Positions 55,401 to 63,253 of a DNA stretch of 64,000 nucleotides are shown here, piece after piece. Origin of the DNA: Candidatus Zhuqueibacterota bacterium (lineage in GTDB: Bacteria; Zhuqueibacterota; Zhuqueibacteria; Residuimicrobiales; Oceaniaggregativiventaceae); NCBI GenBank assembly GCA_014728115.1, contig WJME01000232.1, forward strand, positions 1 through 64,000. Reading direction: 5' to 3'. The notes beneath the pieces were generated by a model. That model was given only the letters and a program-made list of their open reading frames with translations. It was not told the DNA's origin and ran no database searches. Position numbers and translations under genes: made by a program. Positions within the stretch are counted from its first letter, which is position 1. The number at the start of each line of letters is the position of its first letter.

Positions 55401-55654
55401 TAATCAGCATTGAATTGCCGGCAACAACGAGTCGTGCTAATGTGAATATTTTTGATATTAAAGGAAGATTCATTCGTCGGTTGGTAAATAACAAGGTTGT
55501 CGGGTGCCAATCAAAGTTTATCTGGGATGGACGAAATGAGAGCGGACAGGAATGCCGCATGGGGATATACATTGTATTGCTGCAGGCAATTGACGAGAGA
55601 AAAGCGACGATCATGCAAACCAAAGCAACGCTTGTATTGGCGAGGCCGTTGTGA
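52460..55654 (+). CDS. Secreted multi-domain lamin-tail protein with FlgD-like C-terminus
   Basis: 1064 aa with a signal peptide. At least three lamin-tail domains are recognisable from IILSEIMFNP...NEFIELYNQG (near 25), LILNEIMPFTETADQEWIELYNP (near 541, split here: ILNEIM and EWIELYNP) and VVINEVMNNP...EWFELYNP (near 808); a fourth weaker one is near 298 (LTINEIF...WVELLN). CARDB-like Ig stretches lie between. The C-terminal 95 residues (ISPNPFSPDGDGYQDH, FIWDGRNESGQE) form a FlgD-type Ig/sorting domain. It is probably an extracellular or surface protein; no catalytic site is seen. Confidence 0.8.
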   Translation: MSRRFARLICLWILILPAPLFCQIILSEIMFNPAGNERHNEFIELYNQGSDSVDLCGWQLSDGDKTCSIIDAGNDCLLAPKQYAIVLLPEYAKHSTQYEHLIPKYCLRLTIDQAAFGKNGLANSRNETVALLSPDSLMLSNITYQTPNTNGYSEEKILLTAPDSPENWGNSSEFNGTPGFKNSISPPLDSLSFELLTENLRLNTLDSLGLVLTNRGTNRIEHLNIQLSMARKLESPPNETDIKLDTLLHVNLQFNDTVRIFCPFTPQKIGEHYLTVLLTANQNQYESTTPVYIALYPHALTINEIFISDELMWVELLNSVHDSLTCSNIKLFTEEQIYDLGDLTLPPGYSVIATDSIDFSPWETRVQICKEISGSTGPKSTFVIRDQNVIVDSIYIPMSCPFTSVEKLTNWQCSSHPLGSTPGNINCSSDKFSDLIFSPKTGPCVQTGTRSDTSTISVSAKNLGNMPVRLCAVDLYISGKEKKYSRKVNALVDAKDSIRIEMNIELEPGEYRAILHCITQDETYPHNNRMILPVIKKFPQQSLILNEIMPFTETADQEWIELYNPSGYIINLFDWQICDARRCVQISDSSANIKPNSYWVLSNAPISNMDSCLTVLNIPELNNSGDNIVLKDPFGTCIDTLSYNSDWLGPRHYSLERIRWQSPSVDSINWTVSRDSLGTPGRYNGNSPKDWDLACIDPLEYIPNNPTMGDVVEINSIITNTGLYPTSRSSLHIYAIPIWEPLRTIPLDKKTIPALAPGKETIVSTRWQNVPGGIYYITAEIYDDRDQRSENNVLMDRLRIGYPVGAVVINEVMNNPARDEQEWFELYNPHDKDVLLTEWSFCDSDTMIKYTFSDSVFILPAQSFCIIADKPFEAQDQSAQIITEKIPALNQIDSLVIFDATKRQIDMAVFDSEIRGYSLERISPTISGSDSTNWTICTLEKGHTALEQNSVFIPPPAIQTSLQISPNPFSPDGDGYQDHSIISIELPATTSRANVNIFDIKGRFIRRLVNNKVVGCQSKFIWDGRNESGQECRMGIYIVLLQAIDERKATIMQTKATLVLARPL

Positions 55655-55658
55655 GCAC

Positions 55659-56465
55659 TCAATCATTGTGGGGGATGATTACGGCCAGGGTATCGGACAT
55701 CAGGGCTTTTTCTTGTTCCAGGCGAACCAGCAGGGATTCAAGTTTGGCCAGTTGATGAATTTTTTCCAATTCCATTTTTTCGAATTCGTTTTGTTCCCGC
55801 TTTTTTTCTTTTAACCAGTTTTGCTGCTGTTCTAGTTTCTTTTTTGTGAGTTCTTGGCTTTGACGTTTGATAATTCTCATGACTTTGGGATGCATATTCA
55901 CCGAAACCCCCTTGCCGTCTTTGCGTCTGGAAAAAGCCATAGGGCGACCGTTCAAATGGATGAGGGAGTCGCTATAGACATGGTTGAGGGTATGTTGAAA
56001 CATGACCAGATCGTGAACTCTGTTTGCAAATTCAGTGCTATTCTCTTTCCAGTCAGGAAGATCGATCTCTAAATTGACATCTATGGTGTTTGTATCGGAA
56101 CTGGAGACCCAGACCTGACTTTTAGGAGGTGGCGCCGCAATGTTCCGTAATTCCTGAAGCAGGGCCGACGAAGAGTGAATCGTATCGCGAGCATTATAAT
56201 TCAAGGCAACGGTCACAAAGTGTTCGATCTCTTGCTCTGTGACTTTATTTTTTTCCAAATCATTAACGAAATTAAAATAGTATTTTTCAGCGTCCTCTCT
56301 ATCCTGGTCATCAGCCATTTTGGCAAAAAGTTGTTTCCCAAGGAGATCCAGAGAATTTTTTAAAACAGGATCCTGCAGAGTATTTTTATGATCCACAAGG
56401 GTATAGATTGCAAAAGAGACCACAAGCACAAAAAGCGTAAATGAAACTTTTTTAATCCAGTACAT
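55659..56465 (-). CDS. Membrane-anchored protein with C-terminal coiled coil, unknown function
   Basis: 268 aa from the ATG at 56465, with AGGGA seven bases upstream; the longer reading from 56516 lacks a site. One N-terminal membrane helix (about 5-25; VSFTLFVLVVSFAIYTLV) is followed by a soluble domain and a long charged coiled coil (about 195-255). It resembles a periplasmic protein anchored in the inner membrane. I do not recognise the family. It converges on the lamin-tail gene with four bases between them. Confidence 0.6.
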   Translation of the reverse strand: MYWIKKVSFTLFVLVVSFAIYTLVDHKNTLQDPVLKNSLDLLGKQLFAKMADDQDREDAEKYYFNFVNDLEKNKVTEQEIEHFVTVALNYNARDTIHSSSALLQELRNIAAPPPKSQVWVSSSDTNTIDVNLEIDLPDWKENSTEFANRVHDLVMFQHTLNHVYSDSLIHLNGRPMAFSRRKDGKGVSVNMHPKVMRIIKRQSQELTKKKLEQQQNWLKEKKREQNEFEKMELEKIHQLAKLESLLVRLEQEKALMSDTLAVIIPHND

Positions 56466-56551
56466 ATCCAATCCCTGAAATAATTTCATATTGCTTATAC
56501 GCAATATAATGATCAAGGTTCACTAAAAATATAAAAACATTTCAAAATAGA

Positions 56552-57445
56552 CTAAAAATTTTCTTGCGGTACAATGATATTCAGTGCACTGGGTTCTACA
56601 CTGAGAAATAAATGCGCATCCGCAATCCCGGGTTCCCCATCAGAGTGAAAAGGCCCGGGTTTTTCACGGATGATTTCGAGGTGATTGGTTTGGTAGCGTT
56701 CATATTTACGGATTTTATCGATTTTTCCGGTAAACAGTTTGGGCAAATGATACAGGGCATAGAGAAAGGTCAATCTGTGCAGTATGCAGACATCCAATAA
56801 TCCATCATCCACGTGTGCGTGTGGCGCAATGATGGCACCGTTACCCCACTGCTTTGTGTTCGCTATGGTAACCAACAGGGCCGGAACGATCACCTGTTTG
56901 CCATCAAATTTCAAGATAAAGACTTGGGGACGGTAATGAAGAAATTCTCGGAATCCGATCGTAAAATAAGGAAGCGGTCCTCGCAAACTTCGATCATCGA
57001 AAAGCTTTCCTACCAGGGCATCGAATCCCACGCCTGCGACGACAAAATAGTAACGATCCTGAATACGGCCGGCATCGATTTTTCGGATGCGGCCATCGAG
57101 TAGACAACGTGCAGCCCCGCGAATAGAAACAGGAATATTCACTCCCCGGGCTAACCCGTTTCCGGAGCCGGTGGGCACAATGCCCATAGCTGTAGACGTA
57201 TGAACGAGTGCAGAGGCGACTTCGTTTGCGGTGCCATCTCCCCCAATAGCAACGATGGCATCAACCCCCTGACGGGAAAACTTTTTCGCCATTTCATGAG
57301 CATGCCCGCGGTAACGTGTCTCGACAAAGTCGAAATCAAAATGAGCATGTTCCAGGGTTTTGGTGATGAGACGTCGCACAAAAACCGGACTCTTTATAAC
57401 ACCAGACCTCGGATTCTGGATAAATTTTACATTTTTCAACTTCAC
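56552..57445 (-). CDS. Diacylglycerol kinase/LCB5-family lipid kinase
   Basis: 297 aa from a GTG start at 57445 with GAGGA six bases upstream. The nucleotide-binding GGDGTANEVASAL and the GTGSGNGLAR-like PTGSGNGLARG are diagnostic of the DAGK catalytic domain (YegS/BmrU group), with the C-terminal GDGE-type acidic site appearing as SDGEPG. It phosphorylates a lipid such as diacylglycerol or a sphingoid base. FCB bacteria often make sphingolipids, so a sphingoid substrate is possible, but no such genes are near. Confidence 0.9.
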   Translation of the reverse strand: MKLKNVKFIQNPRSGVIKSPVFVRRLITKTLEHAHFDFDFVETRYRGHAHEMAKKFSRQGVDAIVAIGGDGTANEVASALVHTSTAMGIVPTGSGNGLARGVNIPVSIRGAARCLLDGRIRKIDAGRIQDRYYFVVAGVGFDALVGKLFDDRSLRGPLPYFTIGFREFLHYRPQVFILKFDGKQVIVPALLVTIANTKQWGNGAIIAPHAHVDDGLLDVCILHRLTFLYALYHLPKLFTGKIDKIRKYERYQTNHLEIIREKPGPFHSDGEPGIADAHLFLSVEPSALNIIVPQENF

Positions 57446-57543
57446 TGTTTATCCTCATTTGCAGATAGAAAAATAATAAAAATATGAGAATAAACAAAGC
57501 TCAACTTGAGATCAGGTCGTCAAAACCCATTCGAAAATTAAAT

Positions 57544-59352
57544 TCAGTCTAACAATTTTTGCATCTTGCCTATAAATATCTCGGGCCCGATAAAACCGAT
57601 TTCCCGCATATCGGGTTGGGGATTTCCTTCTTTATCCATAAACACCAGAGTGGGCATACCGGTAACCTCGAATCGCTTCATGAGCTGCAGAGTAGCCTGA
57701 TCGGGAGCAGTACAATCGACTTTGATCATATTAAATTGTCTGGACAACTCTGCAACAGACTCGTCAGTAAAGGTTTCCCGATCGAGTTGTTTACAGGGAG
57801 CACACCAATCCGCATAAAAATCGATAAACGTGGGTTTTTCATTTTCAATCAATGATTCAAGTGGCTGACCGGAATAATGAATCCAATCGATTTGAGATTC
57901 CTTGGCTTGCAGGGAATCGTGAATCCAATGAATTCCAATGAAAATAAGGATCACACCAAAAATGGCCCGTCCGATTTTAAATCCCCGGGTATAACCAGGA
58001 GCATGATCCAGAAATCCCAATAAAAGACCACCAAACAGAGTCAAAAGGCCTAATAAAAAGCCAAGCTTGTCATGGATACGCTCCAGCTGGGGCATCAAAA
58101 AGTAGAGTGCCACACCGATCAGCATGATCCCGAACAATTTTCGTACCCATACCATCCACATACCTGACTGTGGTAGTTTGGATAACAGTCCTGAAAAAGT
58201 AGCCAGGATAAGATAAGGCAATCCCAGTCCCAGACCCATCACAAAAAACAGCAATGTACCTTTGACCACAAGGCCTAATTTTGCGACAAGTCCGACCAAA
58301 CCAATAATAATGCCGGCAGCACAAGGTGCAATCACAACACCGACGGTGAGCCCCATGATCAGGGCGCCCACCACGCCCTGGCGAGTGGCACCGAGTTTGG
58401 TCAAAAGAGAGGAGGGTACAGTGATTTCAAAAGCACCGAAAAGACTCGCGGACATGGAAAGGATGATCACCGCGATAGCAACGACAAACCATGGGCTGGC
58501 AAATAAAAAGCCCCACTGTTTGCCAGCCAGACCAGACACGAGTCCTAAAAGCGAAAAAGAGATCGCAATACCGAGCAGATACATCAGGGCATTGATAAAG
58601 CTTGTCGTTCGACTCGTATCTTTGGCTCCACCAAAGTATCCGACCGTCAGGGGAATAACAGGATAAACACAAGGAGTCAAATTCAGAGCCAATCCAACGA
58701 GAAAAAAGGCAGCAAGAGCATATATTAATCCCTTTTCGATAATTTGCTTGGCTCGCAATTCATCGGCGGTAAAATCCAGAGGCATTTCATCAGGGGATTC
58801 ACTACCCTTTGATGGGGTTGCTTGTAAAGTTCCAAAAAGGTCTTTATTGATCCACTCGATAGACTGGCCGGATTCGGTTACAGGGAGCACCATGGTCAAA
58901 TCTACGGATTGAGGCGCATAACAGGAATTATCATCGCACCCTTGATATGACAGCGTTGCGTTAATCGTCAGAGAATCAGAGGCAAATTGGTCGGATATCG
59001 AAAACTCGGTCCAAAAGACAGTCTCCCCTTCATAAACAGCCACTTTTTCTTCGGAAAATCCAAATTCTCGTAATTCATGTTCAGGATAGTGCACATTATC
59101 AAAAGAGACATTTGCATGAGAGGAAAATTCGAGCACCGTGGGAATAAGAAATTCTTCACGCGGAGTATGGCTATTGATATGAAAGGATTCTTGAATATCG
59201 GCTCGTACCGCAAGGCGATAAGAAGAACCAGGCATCACCTTGTTCACTGAAGCAAGCATGTCGGCTTGCAAAATATCCATGCTACCAAAAAGTTGACTAT
59301 ATGCCAAAGTGGGTAGGAAAATCATGAAAAACAGGTAGAGTCGATGCTTCAT
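57544..59352 (-). CDS. dsbD: Thiol:disulfide interchange protein DsbD
   Basis: 602 aa in the standard three-part layout. A signal peptide leads to the periplasmic alpha domain with its cysteine pair in YQGCDDNSCYAP, followed by an eight-helix membrane domain with Cys in NLTPCVYPVIPL and VIAPCAAG, and a C-terminal thioredoxin domain with WCAPCKQ and GMPTLVFMD. It carries reducing power from cytoplasmic thioredoxin to periplasmic proteins. GGAG precedes the ATG by six bases. It is downstream of the ECF sigma gene, separated by that gene's terminator. Confidence 0.94.
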   Translation of the reverse strand: MKHRLYLFFMIFLPTLAYSQLFGSMDILQADMLASVNKVMPGSSYRLAVRADIQESFHINSHTPREEFLIPTVLEFSSHANVSFDNVHYPEHELREFGFSEEKVAVYEGETVFWTEFSISDQFASDSLTINATLSYQGCDDNSCYAPQSVDLTMVLPVTESGQSIEWINKDLFGTLQATPSKGSESPDEMPLDFTADELRAKQIIEKGLIYALAAFFLVGLALNLTPCVYPVIPLTVGYFGGAKDTSRTTSFINALMYLLGIAISFSLLGLVSGLAGKQWGFLFASPWFVVAIAVIILSMSASLFGAFEITVPSSLLTKLGATRQGVVGALIMGLTVGVVIAPCAAGIIIGLVGLVAKLGLVVKGTLLFFVMGLGLGLPYLILATFSGLLSKLPQSGMWMVWVRKLFGIMLIGVALYFLMPQLERIHDKLGFLLGLLTLFGGLLLGFLDHAPGYTRGFKIGRAIFGVILIFIGIHWIHDSLQAKESQIDWIHYSGQPLESLIENEKPTFIDFYADWCAPCKQLDRETFTDESVAELSRQFNMIKVDCTAPDQATLQLMKRFEVTGMPTLVFMDKEGNPQPDMREIGFIGPEIFIGKMQKLLD

Positions 59353-59410
59353 TGGATGCTCCTTTTGTTATCCGTACTAGTTGTGATGCTTGGGAGAGCA
59401 AAAGGTTTCA

Positions 59411-59441
59411 AAAAAAAGGAGGATTCCGACAAATCCTCCTT
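59411..59441 (-). terminator. Intrinsic terminator of the ECF sigma gene
   Basis: On the minus strand AAGGAGGATT, six-base loop, AATCCTCCTT (10 pairs), then a T-run of seven; it begins five bases past the stop. Confidence 0.85.
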
Positions 59442-59445
59442 AAAT

Positions 59446-60012
59446 TCAGTTTTTGATATAACCTTCCCGTTTGGCATAGGTTTCAAGAATCTTTTGTAAC
59501 ATTTTCCGACCTCGAAACAATCTGGACATTACTGTGCCGATAGGACGATCAATAATCTGAGCGATTTCTTTATAGGAAAATCCCTCGACATCGGCCAGCA
59601 GAATAACCATACGAAATTCCTCTGAGAGCTGTCCGAGAGCACTTTTTATATCATCATCAAAGAGTTCTTGATAGTTCTCCTCATCATATCCAGACCATTG
59701 GGGAACCGGTTCATCCTCATCATCATTTTCGATACCATATTCTACCTTGTCAAAGTGAACTTGTTGAGGGGTTCGAGCCTTTTTTCTGTACCGGTTGATA
59801 AAGGTATTGGTCAAAATTTTAAAAATCCAGGCTTTGAAATTGGTTCCTTCTTGAAATTTGTCAAAAAAGCGGTAGGCTCGGAGATAAGTATCCTGCACCA
59901 AATCTTCCGCCTCTTCTGCATTTCGTGTCATTCGCAAGGCGGTACTATATAAAGAGTCCATGTATTCAAAAGCAATATTTTCGAATTCTGTTTTTCGATA
60001 GTCGCTATTCAC
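59446..60012 (-). CDS. ECF-type RNA polymerase sigma factor
   Basis: 188 aa with sigma region 2 ([39 protein letters not shown]) and region 4 ([41 protein letters not shown]). An acidic linker of about 35 residues joins them. The start is GTG at 60012 with AGGGG five bases upstream. No anti-sigma gene adjoins it, unlike many ECF loci. Its weak promoter and own terminator suggest a single-gene unit. It sits between dsbD and tonB, which hints at envelope stress, but the regulon cannot be read from the window. Confidence 0.92.
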   Translation of the reverse strand: MNSDYRKTEFENIAFEYMDSLYSTALRMTRNAEEAEDLVQDTYLRAYRFFDKFQEGTNFKAWIFKILTNTFINRYRKKARTPQQVHFDKVEYGIENDDEDEPVPQWSGYDEENYQELFDDDIKSALGQLSEEFRMVILLADVEGFSYKEIAQIIDRPIGTVMSRLFRGRKMLQKILETYAKREGYIKN

Positions 60013-60058
60013 TATTACCCCTGCTTGATTGGGTCCACATCCAAGATATACATTTCAT

Positions 60059-60087
60059 AAAGTATAAAATTTCATCTTTATTACCAA
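60059..60087 (-). promoter_or_regulatory. Possible promoter of the ECF sigma gene
   Basis: Minus strand: TTGGTA (60087-60082), 17-bp spacer, TACTTT (60064-60059). Confidence 0.35.
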
Positions 60088-60130
60088 GTTTTTTTCTTTA
60101 CCGAAAGGAAATATACGGCGTTTTATGAGA

Positions 60131-60156
60131 GCAAGTGGTGCATCAGCACCACTTGC
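60131..60156 (-). terminator. Hairpin after the downstream tonB gene
   Basis: GCAAGTGGTGC-atca-GCACCACTTGC, 11 perfect pairs, 10 bp past the tonB stop on the minus strand. Only a weak T/A stretch follows, so termination may be partial or the hairpin may protect the mRNA end. Confidence 0.6.
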
Positions 60157-60166
60157 CAGAAAGAGT

Positions 60167-60817
60167 CTAGTGCAAGGTAAAAAGGACGGGGATTGAAATG
60201 CTTACCCTGACGGGCTTGTCACGCTGCATGGCAGGTTTCCACTTTACGGATCGTATAGCTTTAATCGCAGCCTGGTCGCACCCGTTATTGCCCAGGGATT
60301 TTATAACGTTGGTAGAAATCACATTCCCCTTTTCATCGATGATCACCTGAATAATCACGCGGCCCTCAATTCCGGCCCTACGAGCCATCTCCGGGTATTT
60401 CAGGTGATTCTGGATCGCAGCAAAACCGCCAATGGGTTGGGGATACTCGTCCACGACTAAAAAGGGTGCGCTTGATTCCTCCTCTTCGATTTTGGGAAGA
60501 GAGGGTGGAGACGGGAGATCTCTGAGGTTGATATCGGTCGGGGCGATCGTTGCGTCGATAGGGATTTCTTCCTCCTCACTCTCTATGGGAATCGAAGGAC
60601 GGGTAGGCCGGGGTGTCGATTTTTCGTTCTTTATAGCAGGAACGTTTTCGACCTCGATCTTGAAATCTATGCGCTCGACAATCCGCGTCTTGTGATCGAT
60701 ACGCTTCCATGCTTGAAACACAAAGATTAACAGAGCGAGAGAGAAAACAAATCCAAGCTCAAGAGTTCGCATGGATTTGAGTTGTTGATTGAATTTTGGA
60801 GTTTGTCGGATGATCAT
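60167..60817 (-). CDS. tonB: TonB energy-transducer protein, copy A
   Basis: 216 aa. One N-terminal membrane helix (about 18-38; LELGFVFSLALLIFVFQAW) leads to a proline-rich, acidic periplasmic linker (PTRPSIPIESEEEEIP) and a C-terminal TonB domain (YPEMARRAGIEGRVIIQVIIDEKG, SVKWKPAMQRDKPV). With ExbB/ExbD it passes proton-motive force to outer-membrane receptors. It is a close paralogue of the tonB copy at 61698-62348, same length and layout. GGAGG lies six bases before the ATG. It has its own promoter and a hairpin-rich leader. Confidence 0.92.
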   Translation of the reverse strand: MIIRQTPKFNQQLKSMRTLELGFVFSLALLIFVFQAWKRIDHKTRIVERIDFKIEVENVPAIKNEKSTPRPTRPSIPIESEEEEIPIDATIAPTDINLRDLPSPPSLPKIEEEESSAPFLVVDEYPQPIGGFAAIQNHLKYPEMARRAGIEGRVIIQVIIDEKGNVISTNVIKSLGNNGCDQAAIKAIRSVKWKPAMQRDKPVRVSISIPVLFTLH

Positions 60818-61040
60818 GATACACCTCCATCGTTACGGTTCAAGAAAAATTTTTCATTACCGCCAAGATGTGAGTATAGCTGTGCGTTAAAGGTTTAAAG
60901 GTTCAACGCATGTTAAGATCCTAGTTGGCTGCAGAGCCAACACACGTTTCCGACATCCTTTCTGTTGGTGAGATGACCATTTAGGTCTCTCTCTGAATAA
61001 CCTTCTCTCACGGTGATTGAACAGTTAATCACCTGCTCTC
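60818..61040 (-). ncRNA. Candidate structured leader RNA of tonB copy A
   Basis: From the predicted transcription start near 61040 to the tonB ATG about 220 nt contain no ORF but four clear hairpins (plus-strand positions): 61012-61033 (7 bp, GGTGATT/AATCACC), 60970-60991 (8 bp with one bulge), 60924-60941 (7 bp, GTTGGCT/AGCCAAC) and 60883-60910 (6 bp). This length and density is unusual here and fits a cis-regulatory RNA. I compared it by eye with cobalamin, SAM-I, TPP, glycine and Mg (M-box) consensus cores and saw no convincing match. Confidence 0.4.
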
Positions 61041-61046
61041 TAGTGA

Positions 61047-61075
61047 AAAATGCAAAATACTAAGATCCAAGTCAA
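61047..61075 (-). promoter_or_regulatory. Promoter of tonB copy A leader
   Basis: Minus strand: TTGACT (61075-61070), 17-bp spacer, CATTTT (61052-61047). The -35 is strong and the -10 weak. Confidence 0.45.
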
Positions 61076-61141
61076 GCAAAAATGTAAAAAAGTTGTAAAT
61101 ACATCTTGCGCAAAGAATAGATTTTGATAAAAAAAAGACAA

Positions 61142-61645
61142 TCACATTTGAGACTCGTCTTTCCAGCGGGTAATACGCCATTTATTATCATACGGGCTTA
61201 GACGCATGTTAAAAATAGCATTTCCGGTCAGGGTATAATCGCCGGCAGGACCATACAGTGTCAAGTTTAACGTTTTTGATAATTCGACGCCATCCTCATA
61301 TTCGATCGTATAGATGGTTTTATTCCAGGTCAAAGTGATGGTTTGAAAGCTTTTAAAAAGTCGACCGGTTGTTTTGAGGTCGACGTCTCTTCCCCAGGAC
61401 ACAAAGCGACCGGAATTATCGATATTGGGATCAAAATAGACAAAGACAAAAGAAGAGTCTAAAAGATCGGCATAAATCAGGGAATCTTTAAAGGTATAGG
61501 CATAGGCAAAATTTTGCAGAACCTCTTCAGGTGTTTGCTGTTCAGTCAGGACGAGCTCGTTTTCAGGCGAGTGTTCGATTTTGGGGGCAAAAGGATTGAA
61601 ACAACCCAGCAGTAAAATAAAGAGGAATATGCTGTATTTACTCAT
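61142..61645 (-). CDS. Lipoprotein with NTF2-like fold, unknown function
   Basis: 167 aa from the ATG at 61645. The signal MSKYSIFLFILLLGC has a lipobox (LLGC), so the mature protein is lipidated. The mature part (TPEEVLQNFAYAYTFKDSLIYADLL, WRITRWKD at the end) looks like an NTF2/SnoaL-type cone fold. An in-frame ATG at 61675 with AGGG two bases upstream is the alternative, giving a ten-residue longer signal. The tonB copy B terminator hairpin lies directly over this start region. It is located between the two tonB genes, but its role is unknown. Confidence 0.7.
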   Translation of the reverse strand: MSKYSIFLFILLLGCFNPFAPKIEHSPENELVLTEQQTPEEVLQNFAYAYTFKDSLIYADLLDSSFVFVYFDPNIDNSGRFVSWGRDVDLKTTGRLFKSFQTITLTWNKTIYTIEYEDGVELSKTLNLTLYGPAGDYTLTGNAIFNMRLSPYDNKWRITRWKDESQM

Positions 61646-61649
61646 AAAT

Positions 61650-61679
61650 AAAAAAAGGCGATGCCCGATAAGCATCGCC
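61650..61679 (-). terminator. Terminator after tonB copy B, overlapping the lipoprotein start
   Basis: Minus strand: GGCGATGC-ttatcgg-GCATCGCC (61679-61657), then TTTTTTTATTT running into the lipoprotein ATG at 61645. The hairpin also contains the alternative ATG at 61675. Termination and lipoprotein expression must therefore be linked. Confidence 0.75.
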
Positions 61680-61697
61680 CTATAATTAAATTGAAAT

Positions 61698-62348
61698 TTA
61701 CTTTAGCATAAAGACGACTGGAATACCGACCCATACCTTAACGGGCTTGTCCCGCTGTTTGGCAGGTTTCCATTTAACGGACTTTATAGCTTCGATTGCC
61801 GCTTCATCACAGCCGTTGTTGCCCAAAGATTTGAGAATTTTGGCATCAACAACACGGCCATTTTCGTCGATCAGAACGTTCACCACGACGCGTCCTTCGA
61901 CACCAGCTTTACGAGCGATTTCAGGGTACTTTAGATTACGCTGAATCGCAGGAAATCCGCCGATAGGTTGCGGGGGTTCGTCATAGGCGACAAAAATTTG
62001 AGCACTCTCGTCAACCTCTTCTTCGGGAGGAGGTGGCGGTGGTGGCAATTCAGTCAAGTCGATATCTGTGGTTTCAATGGTAGCGTCATCTGGAATATCT
62101 TCGTCTTCACTCTCGATGGGTATGCTGGGACGCGAAGGAGCAGGAGCGCGTTGCTGCTGCTCAGTCTGAGGCACTTCTGTAACCTCGATTTCGACTTCCA
62201 CCTTATCAACCGTCTGGACATCCCGATCTATTCTTTTCCAGGCCTGAAACACGATAACGAGGAGAGCGAGAGAGATGATCAGTGCCACTTCCATCGTCTT
62301 TTTAGACTTTAGCTGAAGGCTGGCTTTGGGATTTTGTCTTATAATCAT
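61698..62348 (-). CDS. tonB: TonB energy-transducer protein, copy B
   Basis: 216 aa, same layout as copy A: N-terminal helix (about 18-38; ALIISLALLVIVFQAWKR), Pro-rich linker with a run of prolines (ELPPPPPPPEEEVDE), C-terminal domain (YPEIARKAGVEGRVVVNVLIDENG, SVKWKPAKQRDKPVKV). It is directly downstream of exbD (11 bp) and forms the exbB-exbD-exbD-tonB unit of the energy-transduction complex. GAGG lies nine bases before the ATG. A terminator follows the stop. Confidence 0.94.
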   Translation of the reverse strand: MIIRQNPKASLQLKSKKTMEVALIISLALLVIVFQAWKRIDRDVQTVDKVEVEIEVTEVPQTEQQQRAPAPSRPSIPIESEDEDIPDDATIETTDIDLTELPPPPPPPEEEVDESAQIFVAYDEPPQPIGGFPAIQRNLKYPEIARKAGVEGRVVVNVLIDENGRVVDAKILKSLGNNGCDEAAIEAIKSVKWKPAKQRDKPVKVWVGIPVVFMLK

Positions 62349-62359
62349 AATCGATCACC

Positions 62360-62782
62360 TCAATCTACTGCAGTTCTTGTTGAATAGTTTACATTGAGGG
62401 CAGCGCTGCCTACATCCCGAAGTTCTTCGTGAATTCCGGTCACTCTTTCCATCTCGACATCCTGGTCGATGCGGAGAGAAACCAGTTTGAGGGGTTGCAG
62501 AGGATCTGAAGCTTTTTGGTAGACTATTTCGCTGATCGCATTGACATCCAAAAGTTTATCATCGATAGAGATGTTTCCGGCTTTATCTGCCCAGATCGTT
62601 GCAACATTTCGCTTGCCCTGCAATTTTTCAATTTTCATAGCATCAGGTAATACGACGGGTAATCCCGAGGACTCTTTGAAAACCGTTGACACCATGAAAA
62701 AGATGATCAGCATGAACACGATGTCTGGTAGAGAAGCGGTCGGTATACCCGATGCAACTTTGGATTTTTTTGAAAACTTCAA
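62360..62782 (-). CDS. exbD: ExbD/TolR-family protein, second copy
   Basis: 140 aa from a TTG start with GGAG eight bases upstream. The N-terminal membrane helix carries the conserved Asp in SLPDIVFMLIIFFMVST, where the proton-responsive residue sits. The periplasmic part is about 95 residues. Together with the next gene it gives two different ExbD-like subunits, common in FCB TonB systems. It is 49 bp after the first exbD. Confidence 0.92.
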   Translation of the reverse strand: MKFSKKSKVASGIPTASLPDIVFMLIIFFMVSTVFKESSGLPVVLPDAMKIEKLQGKRNVATIWADKAGNISIDDKLLDVNAISEIVYQKASDPLQPLKLVSLRIDQDVEMERVTGIHEELRDVGSAALNVNYSTRTAVD

Positions 62783-62831
62783 GGTTCCGACTCCTTTATA
62801 ATACTAACGCGTTTTTAAACCCACCTGTTCC

Positions 62832-63233
62832 CTAATACTCGGGTTCTGCGATAGAAATACGCGTTGCATTCGCTTGTTTGAGTTGGTCGATGACATCGAT
62901 ATAGATATCATACTTTGTCTGGGCGTCGGTTTTCACCGAAAAGATCACAAAAGGATTTGCCTGCATCATGGCACGGGCCCGCTCACGAACCTGGCCTATG
63001 GTAACCGGCTGTTCGTCCAAAAGAATCTGACCATTTGCATTGATGAGCAAATTTTTAATGTTATCCTTTTTCACCTCAGTAATCTCGCCTTTTTCAGGCA
63101 ACACCAGCGAAAGACCTTTATCTGTATCAACAGTGGTAGTAACCAGGAAGAAAATCAAAAGTAAGAACGCGATATCTGCCATCGACGAAGAGTTGATTTC
63201 AACTCCTTGTTTTTTGCGTTTTTTAAGAGCCAT
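62832..63233 (-). CDS. exbD: ExbD/TolR-family protein, first copy
   Basis: 133 aa. The N-terminal helix contains the key Asp in SMADIAFLLLIFFLVTTTV. The periplasmic domain includes KGLSLVLPEKGEIT and YDIYIDVIDQLKQA. It assembles with ExbB as the proton channel stator that drives TonB. It begins 20 bp after exbB. Confidence 0.93.
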   Translation of the reverse strand: MALKKRKKQGVEINSSSMADIAFLLLIFFLVTTTVDTDKGLSLVLPEKGEITEVKKDNIKNLLINANGQILLDEQPVTIGQVRERARAMMQANPFVIFSVKTDAQTKYDIYIDVIDQLKQANATRISIAEPEY

Positions 63234-63253
63234 AATCGGCAGTCTCCATTACC

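Noticed and set aside
60818-61040. Cobalamin riboswitch before tonB copy A
   Set aside because: No B12-box-like sequence on the transcribed strand.
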